Positions 29,901-40,700 are shown, numbered from the stretch's first letter. The stretch: 64,000 nt of DNA from Clostridia bacterium (GCA_017507045.1 JAFWBP010000007.1:62001-126000); one strand, 5' to 3'. Program-made: numbers and translations. Notes: generated by a model not told the origin, from the sequence alone.

Positions 29901-30705
29901 GATCGGCATAATATTCTTTTAACGCGTTATCGTAGTTATCAAACGCTGCCTTTTCTTTTTGATATTGCTCAAGATCCGCCAAATACTTGGTGTAGTGGCG
30001 GTTCTTTTCCGCCCATTCCCTATATTCTACGGTGTAGCGTTCGTATGCCGCACTCTGCGCCTCAAATTGATCCTGCTCTTTTAAATAGCGCTCGTATAAT
30101 GCCCGGGCCTTTTCATATTCCGCAAGCTCGCCCTCGTATCGTTCACGTTCGCCCTCGAGTTTTTCCGAGGCACCCATGCCCGCTACGTATGCCGCATTAA
30201 GGAAAGAATTTACTTCGCGCACGTTGATAGGAAGCGCCGCTTCGTATTCTACGGTAACGGCATCGCCACTGCCCAAAGTTACGTCCGCGGTCCACGCACC
30301 GTCTACATGAGCGAGCTCTGCCCCGCCGAGAAAGGCACGTTTCGGCGTCCACGTTATCACACTTCGATTGGATGCCGTATATGAATAAGGGCGTGCGGTA
30401 ACGGTAAGCTTGCCCGCTTCCGCACCCTCCGGAAACTCCGTAGCAACGTAGGAAGCGCCAATTGCCGCGCTGTAATGAAGCTCAAATTTATCTTGCGTGG
30501 CGAGATAGGCCCTCTCGGTTTCTCCGAGCGGAGTACCGAGATATTGCTCAAGAACATCCGCAGCGTACACAGCAGTATAGCCCACGTCGCCCGGACGGGC
30601 AAAATCGTTCCCAGCGCTTACGGCAGCCTGTGCAGACATGGGTGCCTCAAAAAACACGAGTGCACAGAGCACCGTAGAAACCGCAAGCATTGCAAGCTTC
30701 TTCAT
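26947..30705 (-). CDS. Large surface protein B with tyrosine-rich coiled coil, Pro-rich linker and InlB-type repeats
   Basis: A 1252-residue protein. It has a signal peptide (residues 1-28, ending MSAQAAVSA). A charged, tyrosine-rich coiled coil spans about 179-292 (many Y every 7-10 residues, for example YERYLKEQDQF). A helical region follows to about 490. A proline-rich linker covers about 496-563 (PTPVTDPGNPPAPPRDPG). Two adjacent InlB-B/Flg_new-type repeats span about 686-826 (FIGWKHGN, FSGWDKPI). A beta-rich region follows, then another such repeat (FAGWDKPL) near 1062-1129. A single transmembrane helix lies near 1144-1168, with a cytoplasmic tail of about 85 residues. It is adjacent to and codirectional with surface protein A but separately promoted. 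A role in adhesion or envelope bridging is inferred only. Confidence 0.88.
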   Translation of the reverse strand: MKKLAMLAVSTVLCALVFFEAPMSAQAAVSAGNDFARPGDVGYTAVYAADVLEQYLGTPLGETERAYLATQDKFELHYSAAIGASYVATEFPEGAEAGKLTVTARPYSYTASNRSVITWTPKRAFLGGAELAHVDGAWTADVTLGSGDAVTVEYEAALPINVREVNSFLNAAYVAGMGASEKLEGERERYEGELAEYEKARALYERYLKEQDQFEAQSAAYERYTVEYREWAEKNRHYTKYLADLEQYQKEKAAFDNYDNALKEYYADLARYQQYLTDLEIYAEKVAQYEKDTASPAAQTALYQLSILKYMTKPVTSLSRTISGAILGDSVTQVLAQTEALVLAGAERSAVNRANDATVVLRDLLTRYNELTTDEERYMFYITCYEQLRFNFCALLRTLDYFYDYDLVRMEIKRRNRVEQYEILLAQLYYLCNALENNPVGNYIHEYKTNKTGAYYYDSAYRIGSGKRTPAAVVGADGVLEDKNNALPLDSGYPNLPAEPVLPTPVTDPGNPPAPPRDPGAPPPSVADPGSAPKTVEKPTMPEKVDEPTAPTAYKPTEMESALAGAFEKGELKERILLDQSFFFVITAQVVKYFRNAQTVTIYFHLNRDEPLSDYAYVVESADIGSYVKYEGKEPKAEEREGYEYSFDGWMDGAGNLIDLNRLALPEGISGDLHLYPHFNEIPISCTVVWSVDGNNYYSTCAYGAQPMYDEDSFGALAKERPGVRLYRFIGWKHGNTTYAEDELPCMATRITVYTAVFEESYVVTWSIAGDILRAPVWRGEVPEYGKIPEKAVDSRYRYTFSGWDKPIAPAVGDVTYTAIFDAEYLIGFSGGGSSVSWLEEEGAYAAGAMNVGASPISCAGLFELAALKNAGVIIAFSGGKFTFSIASVRTVSASGMQKLTIDVMQTGTNRYRFGLNFTDGAGKIVALDCGVQINASGVFDADNSYLVAKDGAGTVTEINSGVFVTESEINFTLNPGIRYELYPQYAVGIMPLEHMEIFASCNRAGAGERVELAFGALPAGMFMRSVYIRAENGEEIAFDGTGFTMPACAVTVGVGLDWLEYQIVFKSEGKTLVTRTLPYGAEILPPSDPVKASDDTYEYTFAGWDKPLGTVTGDVEFHAVFTESPLPERITPETALTKIIRFAYVAVPVYLVLLLGIMAALIVLRIRASKNSDTVPTKAQSSNGNAALAHAPIEEVHALYPQLDENADPAPMYGLDGDFCEPAPSEAVPDPLVVAAFPQTDVPDAPKSHEE

Positions 30706-30736
30706 GGCGTCCTCCTTTTAGGATATGTATAGTGGT

Positions 30737-30765
30737 ATTATAGCACATCCCTTTTACAAAATCAA
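30737..30765 (-). promoter_or_regulatory. Sigma-70 promoter of surface protein B
   Basis: TTGATT (30760-30765), a 17-nt spacer ending TGC, and TATAAT (30737-30742). The leader is about 25 nt with AGGAGG before the ATG. Confidence 0.8.
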
Positions 30766-30821
30766 CAATATTCTACAGGATATGCAAAGAAGCGCGCGTT
30801 TGCCCATTGCTATATTATAAG

Positions 30822-30847
30822 AAAAAACACCCCGCAGGGTGTTTTTT
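30822..30847 (-). terminator. Terminator of rpoB-rpoC
   Basis: AAAAAACACCC, loop TGC and GGGGTGTTTTTTC on the minus strand, about 20 bp after the rpoC stop. Confidence 0.9.
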
Positions 30848-30865
30848 CTTTCTATGGTTGATTTT

Positions 30866-33800
30866 TTAATCTTCCATTGCGGCGGCATTCTCTTCCGCTT
30901 CACGGTATCCCGTAACGGGAAGAACGCCAATATCCTTATAATCGCGCATGCCCGTTCCTGCAGGAATGAGCTTGCCGATAATGACGTTCTCCTTGAGGCC
31001 GATCAGGGGATCGCGCTTGGTGCAGATTGCAGCCTCGGTGAGAACGCGCGAAGTCTCCTGGAAGGATGCGGCGGAGAGGAAGGAATCGGTAGCAAGCGCC
31101 GCCTTAGTGATGCCGAGCAGCACGCGCTTTGCCGTGGCAGGGACGCCGCCTTCCATGATCGTCTTCTCGTTCTGCGATTCAAAGGTGAACATATCCACGA
31201 GCTGGCCGGGAAGCATCTCCGTGGTGCCTGCGTTTTCGATGCGAACCTTTCTGAGCATCTGGCGCACGATGATCTCAACGTGCTTATCGTTGATATCAAC
31301 GCCCTGCGAGCGGTAAACGGATTGCACCTGCTCGAGAATGTAATCCTGAACGCCCTTCACACCCTTTACGCGGATAATATCCTGCGGATTAACGGAACCG
31401 GTGTTAAGCTGCGTACCGGGCTCCACAATATCGCCCGTACGAACCTTCAGCTCTGCGTTGAAGGGAAGCTCGTAATCCTTGAGCTTCTCGCCTGTATCCA
31501 TGTCCGAAACGATAACGTGCTTTAAGTTATCGGAGTCGTCGATCGTTACCTTTCCCGCGAACTCACAGATCGTAGCCACACCCTTCGGCTTTCTTGCCTC
31601 GAAGAGCTCCTCAACGCGGGGAAGACCTTGCGTGATATCGCCCGTGGCAGCAATACCGCCCGTGTGGAAAGTACGCATGGTAAGCTGAGTACCGGGCTCA
31701 CCGATGGATTGCGCCGCGATAACGCCAACTGCCTCACCCACCTTGATGGGAAGCGTTGTAGCCATGTTCTTGCCGTAGCACTTTGCGCATACGCCGTAGC
31801 GAGAATTGCAAGTGAAGATGGAGCGAATGGAAACGCCCTTTTCGGCATACTTCGGAATGGAAGCAATGCGCTTTGCCATGCTTTCCGAGATCATTTCGTT
31901 CACGGGAACGAGCACATCACCGTTTTCATCGGTAACCTCTTCTGCCGTGAATCTACCCGTAAGGCGATCTTCAAGGCTTTCGATGGTTTCACCGTTCACA
32001 CCAAGAATTGCTTTGAGTTGCGTGCCGCGCGGGCGTCTGCCTGCAGCACAATCTTCCTCGCGCACGATAACGTCCTGCGAGACGTCAACAAGGCGGCGAG
32101 TGAGATAGCCCGAGTCAGCCGTTTTAAGCGCCGTATCGGCAAGACCTTTACGGCCACCGTGCGAGGAAATGAAGTATTCGAGAACGGAAAGGCCGTTTCT
32201 GAAACAGGATTTAACGGGAACTTCTATCTTTTTACCCTGCGGGTTAACCATGAGTCCGCGCATACCGGAGAGCTGCTTGATCTGGTCGATAGAGCCGCGG
32301 GCGCCCGAATCTGCCATCATCCAGATAGGATTAAACTTATCGCGCTTGCCCTGCTCTTTGAGAAGGGTTGCAACCTTATCGGTCGCATCGTCCCACACGT
32401 CGATCACGGCGTGGTAACGCTCGTCTTCCTTCAAAAGGCCGCGTGCGTACTTTTTGGAGATCTTTGCAACCTGCTCTTCCGCCGCGTGCACGATCTCATC
32501 CTTCTCGCCCGGGATCTTCATATCGAAGACGGACGTGGTGAGTGCCGCAATGGTGGAATACTTGTAGCCGCGCTCCTTAATGGCATCCAAAACAGCCGAA
32601 GCCTTGGGTGCGTAACCCGTTTTGAAGCAAGCCTCAACGATTTTGGAAAGATGCTTTTTGCCGATTGCGCGCGCCCCGCCGATGAACTCGGAGGAAAGCT
32701 CGAGCTTGAGGTAATCCTCAGGATTTTCGCGCTTCACGAAATCGAGATCCTGCGGCATGCCCTCGTTGTAGATGATGCGGCCAACCGTCGTTTTGATGGT
32801 ACCGCTCACGAACATGGTACCCTCTTCGTTCTTCCAAACGGTTACGCGACCTCTCAATCCATTGTTCGCAGGAGCTTCTTCGAAATACTTCTCATAGGGA
32901 AGCTCAAGATCTTCAAACTTGCCTTCAGGCAGCTGCACCGTGCGGCGAACGTAGAGTTCATCCTGGCAGTGGATCTCCTTGAGCTGATAGCTCATGAGTG
33001 CCTCATCGAAGGAGGCGTAAATGGGCGGTACGTACTCCTCTCCCTCCTCGGAAAGGCGGTTGAATTCGTTGTACTTTTTGCCCTCTTCACGGCGGAGAAT
33101 GGTGAGATAGTAGGCGCCGATAATCATATCCTGCGTGGGACTCATAACCGATTTACCGTCAGCGAGCTTAAGGATATTATTTGCGGAAAGCATTAAGAAG
33201 CGTGCTTCCGCCTGCGCCTCAATGGAAAGCGGAAGGTGAACGGCCATCTGGTCGCCATCGAAGTCCGCGTTGAAGGGTCCGCAAACGAGCGGAGAAATTT
33301 TAATTGCTCTGCCCTCGATGAGAACGGGTTCAAATGCCTGAATGGAGAGGCGGTGCAGCGTGGGAGCGCGGTTCAAAAGCACGGGGTGCTCTTTGATGAC
33401 CTCTTCGAGGACGTCCCACACGAAATCCTTCCCTTTTTCAACGGTGCGCTTTGCACTCTTGATGTTGTGGCTCTTGCCCGTTTCAACGAGCCGCTTCATT
33501 ACGAAGGGCTTGAAGAGCTCAATTGCCATCTCCTTGGGAAGGCCGCACTGATAGATCTTGAGTTCAGGGCCTACGACGATAACAGAACGGCCCGAATAAT
33601 CTACACGCTTGCCGAGAAGGTTCTGCCTGAATCTACCCTGCTTCCCGCGAAGAAGGCCGGAAAGCGATTTGAGCTCGCGGTTGGAAGGGCCGATGAGGGG
33701 TTTGCCTCTTCTGCCGTTATCTATGAGAGCATCTACCGCTTCCTGCAGCATGCGCTTCTCGTTCTTTACGATCATTTCAGGAGCGCCAAGCTCGATCATG

Positions 33801-34618
33801 CGCTTTAAGCGATTGTTGCGGTTGATAACCCTTCTGTATAAGTCGTTCAGATCGGAGGTGGCGAATCTGCCGCCATCCAGCTGCACCATGGGGCGAAGAT
33901 CGGGCGGAATGACGGGTAGAACCGTCATCACCATCCATTCGGGCTTGTTGCCGCTCTTTCTGAAGGATTCAATGATCTCAATGCGCTTGATCGCCTTCAC
34001 GCGCTTTGCGCCCGTGGCGTTTTCTTCGAGGATACGCCTGCAGTCCTCGCTTTCTTTATCGAGGTCCACTGCCATCAAGAGCTCGCGAATCGCCTCTGCG
34101 CCCATGCCCACCTTGAGGCCGGTATCGGTGCCGAGCTCATCCTCGAGATCGCGAAGTTGCTTATCGTTGATAACTTGCTTGTACTCAAGCCCCGTCGTAC
34201 CGGGATCGAGAACGACGTAAGCCGCGAAGTAGATGACCTGCTCAAGGGGCTTGGGGCCCATATCGAGAAGGAGGCCGATCTTGGAGGGAATTCCGCGGAA
34301 GTACCAGATGTGCGAAACGGGCGCCGCAAGCTCAATGTGCCCCATGCGCTCTCTTCTCACTTTGGCGCGCGTTACTTCAACGCCGCACTTCTCGCAGATC
34401 ATGCCCTTATAGCGAATGCGCTTATATTTACCGCAATGGCACTCCCAATCCTTCGTCGGTCCGAAGATCTTCTCGCAGAAGAGTCCGTCTCGCTCAGGCT
34501 CTTGGGTGCGGTAGTTGATGGTCTCAGGCTTGGTTACCTCACCGTACGACCATTCCCTGATTTTCTCGGGGGATGCGATGCTGATTTGAATGGAATTGAA
34601 ATCGTTTAATTCGTACAT
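30866..34618 (-). CDS. rpoC: DNA-directed RNA polymerase beta-prime subunit
   Basis: A 1250-residue catalytic subunit. It carries the N-terminal zinc finger ([20 protein letters not shown] near residue 60), the catalytic metal loop [12 protein letters not shown] near 455, and the trigger-loop region with [17 protein letters not shown]. The second zinc site, CAAGRRPRG and [13 protein letters not shown], is near 850-940. Length is typical of Clostridia. It begins 21 bp after rpoB in the same operon and is followed by a strong terminator. Confidence 0.98.
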   Translation of the reverse strand: MYELNDFNSIQISIASPEKIREWSYGEVTKPETINYRTQEPERDGLFCEKIFGPTKDWECHCGKYKRIRYKGMICEKCGVEVTRAKVRRERMGHIELAAPVSHIWYFRGIPSKIGLLLDMGPKPLEQVIYFAAYVVLDPGTTGLEYKQVINDKQLRDLEDELGTDTGLKVGMGAEAIRELLMAVDLDKESEDCRRILEENATGAKRVKAIKRIEIIESFRKSGNKPEWMVMTVLPVIPPDLRPMVQLDGGRFATSDLNDLYRRVINRNNRLKRMIELGAPEMIVKNEKRMLQEAVDALIDNGRRGKPLIGPSNRELKSLSGLLRGKQGRFRQNLLGKRVDYSGRSVIVVGPELKIYQCGLPKEMAIELFKPFVMKRLVETGKSHNIKSAKRTVEKGKDFVWDVLEEVIKEHPVLLNRAPTLHRLSIQAFEPVLIEGRAIKISPLVCGPFNADFDGDQMAVHLPLSIEAQAEARFLMLSANNILKLADGKSVMSPTQDMIIGAYYLTILRREEGKKYNEFNRLSEEGEEYVPPIYASFDEALMSYQLKEIHCQDELYVRRTVQLPEGKFEDLELPYEKYFEEAPANNGLRGRVTVWKNEEGTMFVSGTIKTTVGRIIYNEGMPQDLDFVKRENPEDYLKLELSSEFIGGARAIGKKHLSKIVEACFKTGYAPKASAVLDAIKERGYKYSTIAALTTSVFDMKIPGEKDEIVHAAEEQVAKISKKYARGLLKEDERYHAVIDVWDDATDKVATLLKEQGKRDKFNPIWMMADSGARGSIDQIKQLSGMRGLMVNPQGKKIEVPVKSCFRNGLSVLEYFISSHGGRKGLADTALKTADSGYLTRRLVDVSQDVIVREEDCAAGRRPRGTQLKAILGVNGETIESLEDRLTGRFTAEEVTDENGDVLVPVNEMISESMAKRIASIPKYAEKGVSIRSIFTCNSRYGVCAKCYGKNMATTLPIKVGEAVGVIAAQSIGEPGTQLTMRTFHTGGIAATGDITQGLPRVEELFEARKPKGVATICEFAGKVTIDDSDNLKHVIVSDMDTGEKLKDYELPFNAELKVRTGDIVEPGTQLNTGSVNPQDIIRVKGVKGVQDYILEQVQSVYRSQGVDINDKHVEIIVRQMLRKVRIENAGTTEMLPGQLVDMFTFESQNEKTIMEGGVPATAKRVLLGITKAALATDSFLSAASFQETSRVLTEAAICTKRDPLIGLKENVIIGKLIPAGTGMRDYKDIGVLPVTGYREAEENAAAMED

Positions 34619-34639
34619 ATTCTCACTTCCTCCCTTTGA

Positions 34640-37600
34640 TTAGTCCTCGTCGTCACCGAACAGGTCAGACATGGTATCATCATTTTCGGTCTTGGAGTCT
34701 ACTTCGTCATCGAAGAGAACGCCGAAAGAGCCATCCTCATCGATATCGGAGAAGTCATCCTCCTCTTCCTCTGCATCTGCTCTGAAGAGATCTTCGGAAA
34801 CGAAATCCTCGTCCTCGCCGGCATCCTCGTCCTCGAAGATGGAGCCGAGATCGCCGAGATCTTCCTCTTCTTCGGAAGCACCGAAATCGAAATCCTCTTG
34901 CTCCTCGCGAACGGGCTCGGGGCGCTTCGGCTCGTTGTCCTCGTCCTCGAACTCGCGAATGATGAGTTCTTCGTTGTTTTCCGTGAGTACCTTTACGTCA
35001 AGCGCGAGCGATTGAAGTTCCTTGAGGAGCACCTTGAACGCCTCAGGGATACCCGGCTCGGAGATATTGTTCCCCTTCACGATGCTCTCGTACGTCTTTA
35101 CACGGCCTACGATATCATCCGATTTTACGGTGAGAATCTCCTGAAGGATGTGCGCTGCGCCGTAAGCCTCGAGCGCCCAAACTTCCATTTCACCGAAGCG
35201 TTGGCCGCCGAACTGCGCCTTACCGCCGAGCGGCTGTTGCGTAACCATACTGTAGGGGCCGATCGAGCGTGCATGGATCTTGTCATCAACGAGGTGGATG
35301 AGCTTGATCATGTACATGATACCGATCGTAACTTTGTTCTCGAAGGGTTCACCCGTGCGCCCATCGAAGACTTGGAACTTACCGTCTACCACGCCTTCGG
35401 GGCCAACGAGGTTGTTCTCCTCAAAAAGCTTTCTGATATCCTGCTCGGTTGCGCCGTCGAATACGGGCGTTGCGATTTTCCAGCCGAGCTGACGGCAAAC
35501 GTAACCGAGGTGCACCTCGAGGACCTGACCAATGTTCATACGGGAAGGCACGCCGAGCGGATTGAGAAGGATCTGCAAAGGCGTTCCATCGGGAAGGAAC
35601 GGCATATCGCTCTGCGGAAGTACGCGGGAAATAACGCCCTTGTTTCCGTGGCGGCCTGCCATCTTATCGCCCACCTGGATCTTACGCTTCTGCGCAATGT
35701 ACACGCGCACGAGCTTATTGACGCCGGGAGAGAGTTCATCTTTGTTTTCGCGGGTGAAGATCTTCACGTCCACGACGATGCCGCCTTCCCCATGGGGAAC
35801 GCGGAGGGAGGTATCGCGCACTTCTCTCGATTTCTCGCCGAAGATCGCACGGAGAAGGCGCTCTTCAGGCGTGAGCTCAGCTTCGCCCTTAGGCGTTACC
35901 TTGCCAACGAGGATATCGCCGCTCGTTACCTCTGCACCGATGCGTACGATACCATCCTCATCGAGATCTTTGAGAGCGTCGTCGCCAACGTTGGGGATAT
36001 CGCGGGTGATCTCTTCTTCACCAAGCTTGGTGTCACGCGCTTCCGTTTCGTGCTCCTCAATGTGAATGGAGGTAAACACGTCGTCCTGCACGAGCTTTTC
36101 GGAGATGAGGATAGCGTCCTCGTAGTTATAACCCTCCCATTCCATGAAGCCGACGAGAATATTCTTGCCCAGTGCAAGCTCGCCGTTGTTGGTGGAGGGG
36201 CCGTCTGCAATTACTTCACCCTTCTCAACGCGGTCACCCGTTGTAATGATGGGGCGCTGATTGAGGCAGGTTCCCTGGTTGGAACGCTCGAATTTCTTTA
36301 ATTTATATTCCGTTTCAAAGCCACTTTCCTCGCGGATGACGATGCGATCGGAGGAAACGGCAACAACCGTACCCGCCTCTTTCGCATGCACCATGACGCC
36401 GGAATCGCGTGCAATTGCTGCTTCGATACCCGTTGCAACGATGGAGGGCTCAGTTTTGAGAAGGGGCACTGCCTGGCGCTGCATGTTCGAACCCATGAGG
36501 GCGCGGTTGGTATCGTCGTTCTCAAGGAAGGGAATGAGCGCGGTTGCCACCGAAACGAGCTGCTTGGGGCTTACGTCCATATAATCAATGCGCTCTCTCG
36601 GCATCTCGGTGATGAGATCGCGGTGGCGGCAACCCACGCGTGCATTGATAAAGTGTCCGTTTTCATCCAACGGCTCGTTCGCCTGAGCAACCCAATAACG
36701 GTCCTCTTCGTCTGCCGTAAGATAATCTACGAAATCGGTAACAACGCCCGTCTCCTTATCCACTCTGCGGTAGGGCGACATGATGAAGCCGTATTCGTTA
36801 ACCTTGGAGAAGGTTGCAAGCGAGGAGATAAGGCCGATGTTCTGGCCTTCCGGCGTTTCGATCGGGCACATTCTGCCATAGTGGGAGTGGTGAACGTCGC
36901 GAACTTCGAAGGTTGCGCGATCACGGTTGAGGCCACCGGGGCCGAGTGCGGAAAGCTTACGCTTGTGCGTGAGCTCGGCGATCGGGTTCGTCTGATCCAT
37001 GAACTGCGAGAGCTGGGAAGAACCGAAGAACTCGCGAATAACTGCGGAGATCGGGCGTACGTTGATGAGGTTCGAAGGAGTAACCTCCATGGGATCAGCC
37101 GTTGCCATGCGCTCCTTAATGAGGCGCTCGAGCCTGGACATGCCTATGCGCAATTGGTTCTGAAGGAGCTCACCAACGGAACGAACGCGGCGGTTACCGA
37201 GGTGATCAATCTCATCCACGGTGCCGATGCCGTAACGCAAGTCGAGGTTGGTGGAAACGGCGGCAACGATATCATCCACCGTAATGCACTTATGATTGAG
37301 CTTTTCAATGAGGGGGCGAATCGCCTTCTTTTCTGCAGGCGTCACACCCATCACGCGCGCTTCTGCCTCTAAATCAACAGGCGCATTCGCATTTACCGCG
37401 TCGTCGCGCTCCAAAAGCTCATGGAACACTCTGCACGCCGCAACAAAGTTGAGGCGGGCAAGGCGGCGCTTCTCGCGGTTCTTCTTTTCTTCCTGCTTCT
37501 CATCGGCATCGGGCGGCGTTTCACGGGTGTAGTGAATGGCGTTAATCTCATCGAGGAATTGATTCGCAACCTCCTCGTCCGTCATCGTCTTGCACGCCTC

Positions 37601-38752
37601 GGCAATCTTCTTACTGAATACGAAGTTGGGGTAGTAAACCGTTTTCAAAAGGCCGAAAGCTTTCGGATTCTTATTTGAGAGTGCGGAAAAATCTACCGTG
37701 TTGTTCGAAATGATCTTGTGAGGGATCTCGCCGCTCTCGGGATCGTTCACGAGCACGAAAACCTCGCCAATACCTGCATTTTGCACGGCCCTCGCCTGTT
37801 CTTCAGACATGGGTACGCCCTTTTCTGCGAGCAACTCACCCGTTTCGGGGTGGAAGATGTTATCTGCAGGGCGGCATCCGGGAAGACGGAAGGCGAGATT
37901 GAGTTTTTTATTGAACTTATAGCGCCCCACCTTCGCCACGTCGTAGCGGCGCGGATCAAAGAAGAGGTTGGTAAGATGCTGGCGCACCGATTCCTCGGTA
38001 GGCACTTCGCCGGGGCGAAGCCTTCTGTACAGCGCAATGAGGCCATCCGATTCCGAGCGAATGGGCGGATTATCATTCTCATCCTTTGCGATCGTGGCGG
38101 CAATCATCTTGTCCCCACCGAAGAGATCTTCAAGGGCGCGGTTGGAACCGAAGCCGAGCGCACGCAAAAGCACGGTGGCCGTGAGCTTTCTTCTCCGATC
38201 CACGTTCACCCAAAGAACGCCCTGCGCATCCTGCTTGAATTCGAGCCATGCGCCGCGGCCGGGGATAACCGTCGTCTCATACATTTCTTTACCCGTCTTG
38301 TCCGTTTCGGAAACGTTATTCACGCCGGGCGAGCGTACGAGCTGAGAAACGATGACGCGTTCAGCACCGTTGATGATGAAAGAGCCGTTATCCGTCATGA
38401 GCGGAAAATCGCCCATGAACACGTCCGATTCAATGACCTCATCCTTCACCTTGTTCACGAGGCGAGTTCTCACCTTGAGCGGAAGCGCGTAGGTTGCATC
38501 GCGATTGCGGCACTCCTTCTCATCGTACTTGGAGCTCTTCCCGAATTCGTGATCAAGGAAGTAGAGCTCAAAGTGATCGGAAAAGTCGGTAATGGGAGAA
38601 TAATCCTCAAAGATCTCAGCTATCCCTTCGCTGATGAAAGCATCGTAGCTTTCCTTTTGGATCTCAACGAGATTGGGGATATCAATGACTTCATTGATCG
38701 AACCGAACTTTCTTCTCTCCGTTTTGCCGTACTTTTGAATTGGTAAATTCAT
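34640..38752 (-). CDS. rpoB: DNA-directed RNA polymerase beta subunit with long acidic C-terminal tail
   Basis: A 1370-residue beta subunit. Canonical regions include the rifampicin pocket ([30 protein letters not shown] near residue 585, in two adjacent blocks), [14 protein letters not shown], and [15 protein letters not shown] near 1040. The usual beta end ([18 protein letters not shown]) is followed by about 105 extra residues, more than half Asp or Glu, ending FGDDED. In most Firmicutes the protein stops soon after that block. The rplJ-rplL genes that often precede rpoB are not here; it has a promoter at 39013-39041 and a leader of about 255 nt. Confidence 0.98.
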   Translation of the reverse strand: MNLPIQKYGKTERRKFGSINEVIDIPNLVEIQKESYDAFISEGIAEIFEDYSPITDFSDHFELYFLDHEFGKSSKYDEKECRNRDATYALPLKVRTRLVNKVKDEVIESDVFMGDFPLMTDNGSFIINGAERVIVSQLVRSPGVNNVSETDKTGKEMYETTVIPGRGAWLEFKQDAQGVLWVNVDRRRKLTATVLLRALGFGSNRALEDLFGGDKMIAATIAKDENDNPPIRSESDGLIALYRRLRPGEVPTEESVRQHLTNLFFDPRRYDVAKVGRYKFNKKLNLAFRLPGCRPADNIFHPETGELLAEKGVPMSEEQARAVQNAGIGEVFVLVNDPESGEIPHKIISNNTVDFSALSNKNPKAFGLLKTVYYPNFVFSKKIAEACKTMTDEEVANQFLDEINAIHYTRETPPDADEKQEEKKNREKRRLARLNFVAACRVFHELLERDDAVNANAPVDLEAEARVMGVTPAEKKAIRPLIEKLNHKCITVDDIVAAVSTNLDLRYGIGTVDEIDHLGNRRVRSVGELLQNQLRIGMSRLERLIKERMATADPMEVTPSNLINVRPISAVIREFFGSSQLSQFMDQTNPIAELTHKRKLSALGPGGLNRDRATFEVRDVHHSHYGRMCPIETPEGQNIGLISSLATFSKVNEYGFIMSPYRRVDKETGVVTDFVDYLTADEEDRYWVAQANEPLDENGHFINARVGCRHRDLITEMPRERIDYMDVSPKQLVSVATALIPFLENDDTNRALMGSNMQRQAVPLLKTEPSIVATGIEAAIARDSGVMVHAKEAGTVVAVSSDRIVIREESGFETEYKLKKFERSNQGTCLNQRPIITTGDRVEKGEVIADGPSTNNGELALGKNILVGFMEWEGYNYEDAILISEKLVQDDVFTSIHIEEHETEARDTKLGEEEITRDIPNVGDDALKDLDEDGIVRIGAEVTSGDILVGKVTPKGEAELTPEERLLRAIFGEKSREVRDTSLRVPHGEGGIVVDVKIFTRENKDELSPGVNKLVRVYIAQKRKIQVGDKMAGRHGNKGVISRVLPQSDMPFLPDGTPLQILLNPLGVPSRMNIGQVLEVHLGYVCRQLGWKIATPVFDGATEQDIRKLFEENNLVGPEGVVDGKFQVFDGRTGEPFENKVTIGIMYMIKLIHLVDDKIHARSIGPYSMVTQQPLGGKAQFGGQRFGEMEVWALEAYGAAHILQEILTVKSDDIVGRVKTYESIVKGNNISEPGIPEAFKVLLKELQSLALDVKVLTENNEELIIREFEDEDNEPKRPEPVREEQEDFDFGASEEEEDLGDLGSIFEDEDAGEDEDFVSEDLFRADAEEEEDDFSDIDEDGSFGVLFDDEVDSKTENDDTMSDLFGDDED

Positions 38753-39006
38753 CCGTCAAATAACTCCTTTTATGATGTTATCACTTGACGGTCTACCGAG
38801 TATATCTTTTCATCGATAAAAACCGAAATGTCCGAAATAATTTTTTCCGCTTTTCCTTTACAAACGCACCTATTTGCGTTATAATAATGGGGCAGTCTTT
38901 TGCATGCCTTTGCCCTTTTCAGGTGAGAAGCACCCAAAAGAGCATCGCAAAGCAGCTCAAAACCGCAAAAACGGCACAAAACCTCATTCTAAACATAATG
39001 ATACAG
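38753..39006 (-). promoter_or_regulatory. Long 5' leader of rpoB
   Basis: About 255 nt lie between the predicted start and the rpoB ATG. The leader includes a 25-codon hydrophobic ORF (38919-38996, starts MFRMRFCAVF) without a visible ribosome binding site, and a GGGCA/TGCCC hairpin without a U-run. AGGAG lies 11 nt before the rpoB start. An open frame of 69 codons at 38770-38979 has no coding signature and is not called as a gene. Confidence 0.5.
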
Positions 39007-39012
39007 TATGAA

Positions 39013-39041
39013 ATTGTACCACGCCGTGCACAAGATGTCAA
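39013..39041 (-). promoter_or_regulatory. Sigma-70 promoter of rpoB-rpoC
   Basis: TTGACA (39036-39041), a 17-nt spacer ending TGG, and TACAAT (39013-39018). Nothing clear was found for a plus-strand promoter in 39042-39248, the stretch before rqcP. Confidence 0.85.
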
Positions 39042-39248
39042 CCGCTTTTCGCCTCTTTATAAAATTTTTTTAGAAAATCGACAAAAAAAGTATGCTTTCG
39101 CGGTTATTCTAATGGGCGCGCGCGTAGCTGCATTATCTTCTTGCGATCGCTTACTCTATCCTTCCGAGCATATACACACGCTCACTGCCCTCATTTCAAG
39201 GGGGTAGGACCCCGTGAGGATCCCCAAAACACGAAATCCGAGGTACCC

Positions 39249-39491
39249 ATGCGCATTGATAAATTTTTGAAAGTTTCCCGCATTCTAAAGCGCCGCACGG
39301 TGGCACACGATGCCGCAGAGGCCGGCAAGATCTCCGTAAACGGCAAGGAGGTAAAGCCCTCCTATCGCTTGAAAATCGGCGACGTAGTTGAGGTCTCCTT
39401 CGTTTCGGGCACGCTGAAATTCCGCGTTCTCGAACTCAAGGAAACCGTGAAAAAAGATGAAGCCGCCAACCTCTACGAAGTAATCGCGTAA
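39249..39491 (+). CDS. rqcP: S4-domain RNA-binding protein RqcP (YabO)
   Basis: An 80-residue S4 domain protein. MRIDKFLKVSRILKRRTVAHDAAEAG and GKISVNGKEVKPSYRL form the S4 RNA-binding fold, in the arrangement of YabO/RqcP, which binds 23S rRNA and tRNA and assists RqcH in C-terminal Ala tailing of stalled nascent chains. The ATG at 39249 has GAGG upstream; the frame is open further back, but that stretch reads as noncoding. It leads the plus-strand group rqcP-ispDF-radA. Confidence 0.9.
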   Translation: MRIDKFLKVSRILKRRTVAHDAAEAGKISVNGKEVKPSYRLKIGDVVEVSFVSGTLKFRVLELKETVKKDEAANLYEVIA

Positions 39492-39514
39492 ATTGTATCC
39501 AATAAATTTTTATT

Positions 39515-40630
39515 ATGATAACTGCCATCATCTGCGCCGCCGGAAGCGGCACGCGTGCGCAATTGCCCGAAAACAAAATATTTCACGAGTTGAATGGGCT
39601 CCCCGTTTTATGCCATTCTCTTTCCGCCTTCGCCCCCTATGCCGATGAGCTCCTCGTTGCCTGCCGAAAGGAAGATGAAGCGCGCGTAAAGGCGCTTCTT
39701 TCTCCCTATCCAAACGCACACACCGTGATCGGCGGCGCAACGCGTATGCAGAGCGTATACAACGCTTTGCAGAGGGCAACCGCAGACATGGTACTCATTC
39801 ACGATGCGGCTCGCCCCTTCGTAACCGCGAAAATCATTGAGGAATGCATCGCAAGCGTGAAGGAATACGGAAGCGGTGTTTGCGCACTCGCTGCCCTCGA
39901 TACCACCGTTTTGGAAGATCACGGCAAAATCATCTCCGTGCCCGATCGAAGCTGCGTTTACACCGTGCAAACTCCGCAGGGATTTCTCACCGAACGTCTG
40001 CTTAAAGCACACGAGGAGGCGCGCGCGGAAGGTGAGGAATTCACCGATGATAGCGGCTTGTACGCTAAATACATCGCACCGCCTCACCTCTTTGTGGGTG
40101 ATCGCCACAACCGCAAGCTTACCCTTGCGGAAGATTTTCGCCCGGCCGAGCGCATCGGCTTCGGCATTGATACACATGCTTTTGCGAAACGCAATTTAGA
40201 GCAACCCTACACCCATTGTATTACCCTCGCCGGCGCAAAGATTCCCTCTCACGCACCCCTACTTGCCCACAGCGATGGCGACGTGATCACCCACGCCCTC
40301 ATGGATGCACTTCTTAGCGCCATTGGGAAGCGCGATATCGGCTATTACTTCCCGGATAGCGATCCTACCTATTCAGGCGCGGATAGTATGCGTCTCCTAT
40401 CGCAAGTTTTGGACATGGTACGCGCCCAATCGCTTTCCATTCATAACGTGAGCATTTCCGTTCTTGCCGAAACACCACGCCTTTCCCCCTATATCGAAGA
40501 AATGCGCGAAAACCTCAAAGCCGCCCTTTCCTGTGAAAACGTGGCAATTGCCGCCGGAACAAACGAGAAGCTCGGCTACGTTGGCGAAGGGAAAGGCATC
40601 ACGGTTTACGCCGCGGTGCTTCTAAAATAA
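39515..40630 (+). CDS. ispDF: Bifunctional IspD-IspF isoprenoid enzyme
   Basis: A 371-residue fusion. Residues 1-215 are IspD (CDP-ME synthase), with AAGSGTR near 8, IHDAARPFV near 94 and DDSGLY near 178. Residues 216-371 are IspF (MECDP synthase), with the zinc-binding GFGIDTHAF near 217, LLAHSDGDVITHALMDA near 252, FPDSDPTYSGADS near 281 and the C-terminal AGTNEKLGYVGEGKGI. The two enzymes catalyse steps 3 and 5 of the non-mevalonate pathway. No Shine-Dalgarno is evident before the ATG, 23 nt after rqcP. Confidence 0.95.
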   Translation: MITAIICAAGSGTRAQLPENKIFHELNGLPVLCHSLSAFAPYADELLVACRKEDEARVKALLSPYPNAHTVIGGATRMQSVYNALQRATADMVLIHDAARPFVTAKIIEECIASVKEYGSGVCALAALDTTVLEDHGKIISVPDRSCVYTVQTPQGFLTERLLKAHEEARAEGEEFTDDSGLYAKYIAPPHLFVGDRHNRKLTLAEDFRPAERIGFGIDTHAFAKRNLEQPYTHCITLAGAKIPSHAPLLAHSDGDVITHALMDALLSAIGKRDIGYYFPDSDPTYSGADSMRLLSQVLDMVRAQSLSIHNVSISVLAETPRLSPYIEEMRENLKAALSCENVAIAAGTNEKLGYVGEGKGITVYAAVLLK

Positions 40631-40700
40631 TTCCAAAACGCAAGGCAACGCCCATTAAGTGCAACGAACTCTATCGAATTAATAAAGGATTTTCATTCTT

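Noticed and set aside
31628-33196. A 522-codon open frame antisense to rpoC, with similar frames antisense to rpoB
   Set aside because: rpoB and rpoC are certain, and the antisense frames reflect codon bias.
38770-38979. A 69-codon cysteine-rich open frame upstream of rpoB
   Set aside because: It overlaps the leader, has no ribosome binding site and no family resemblance.
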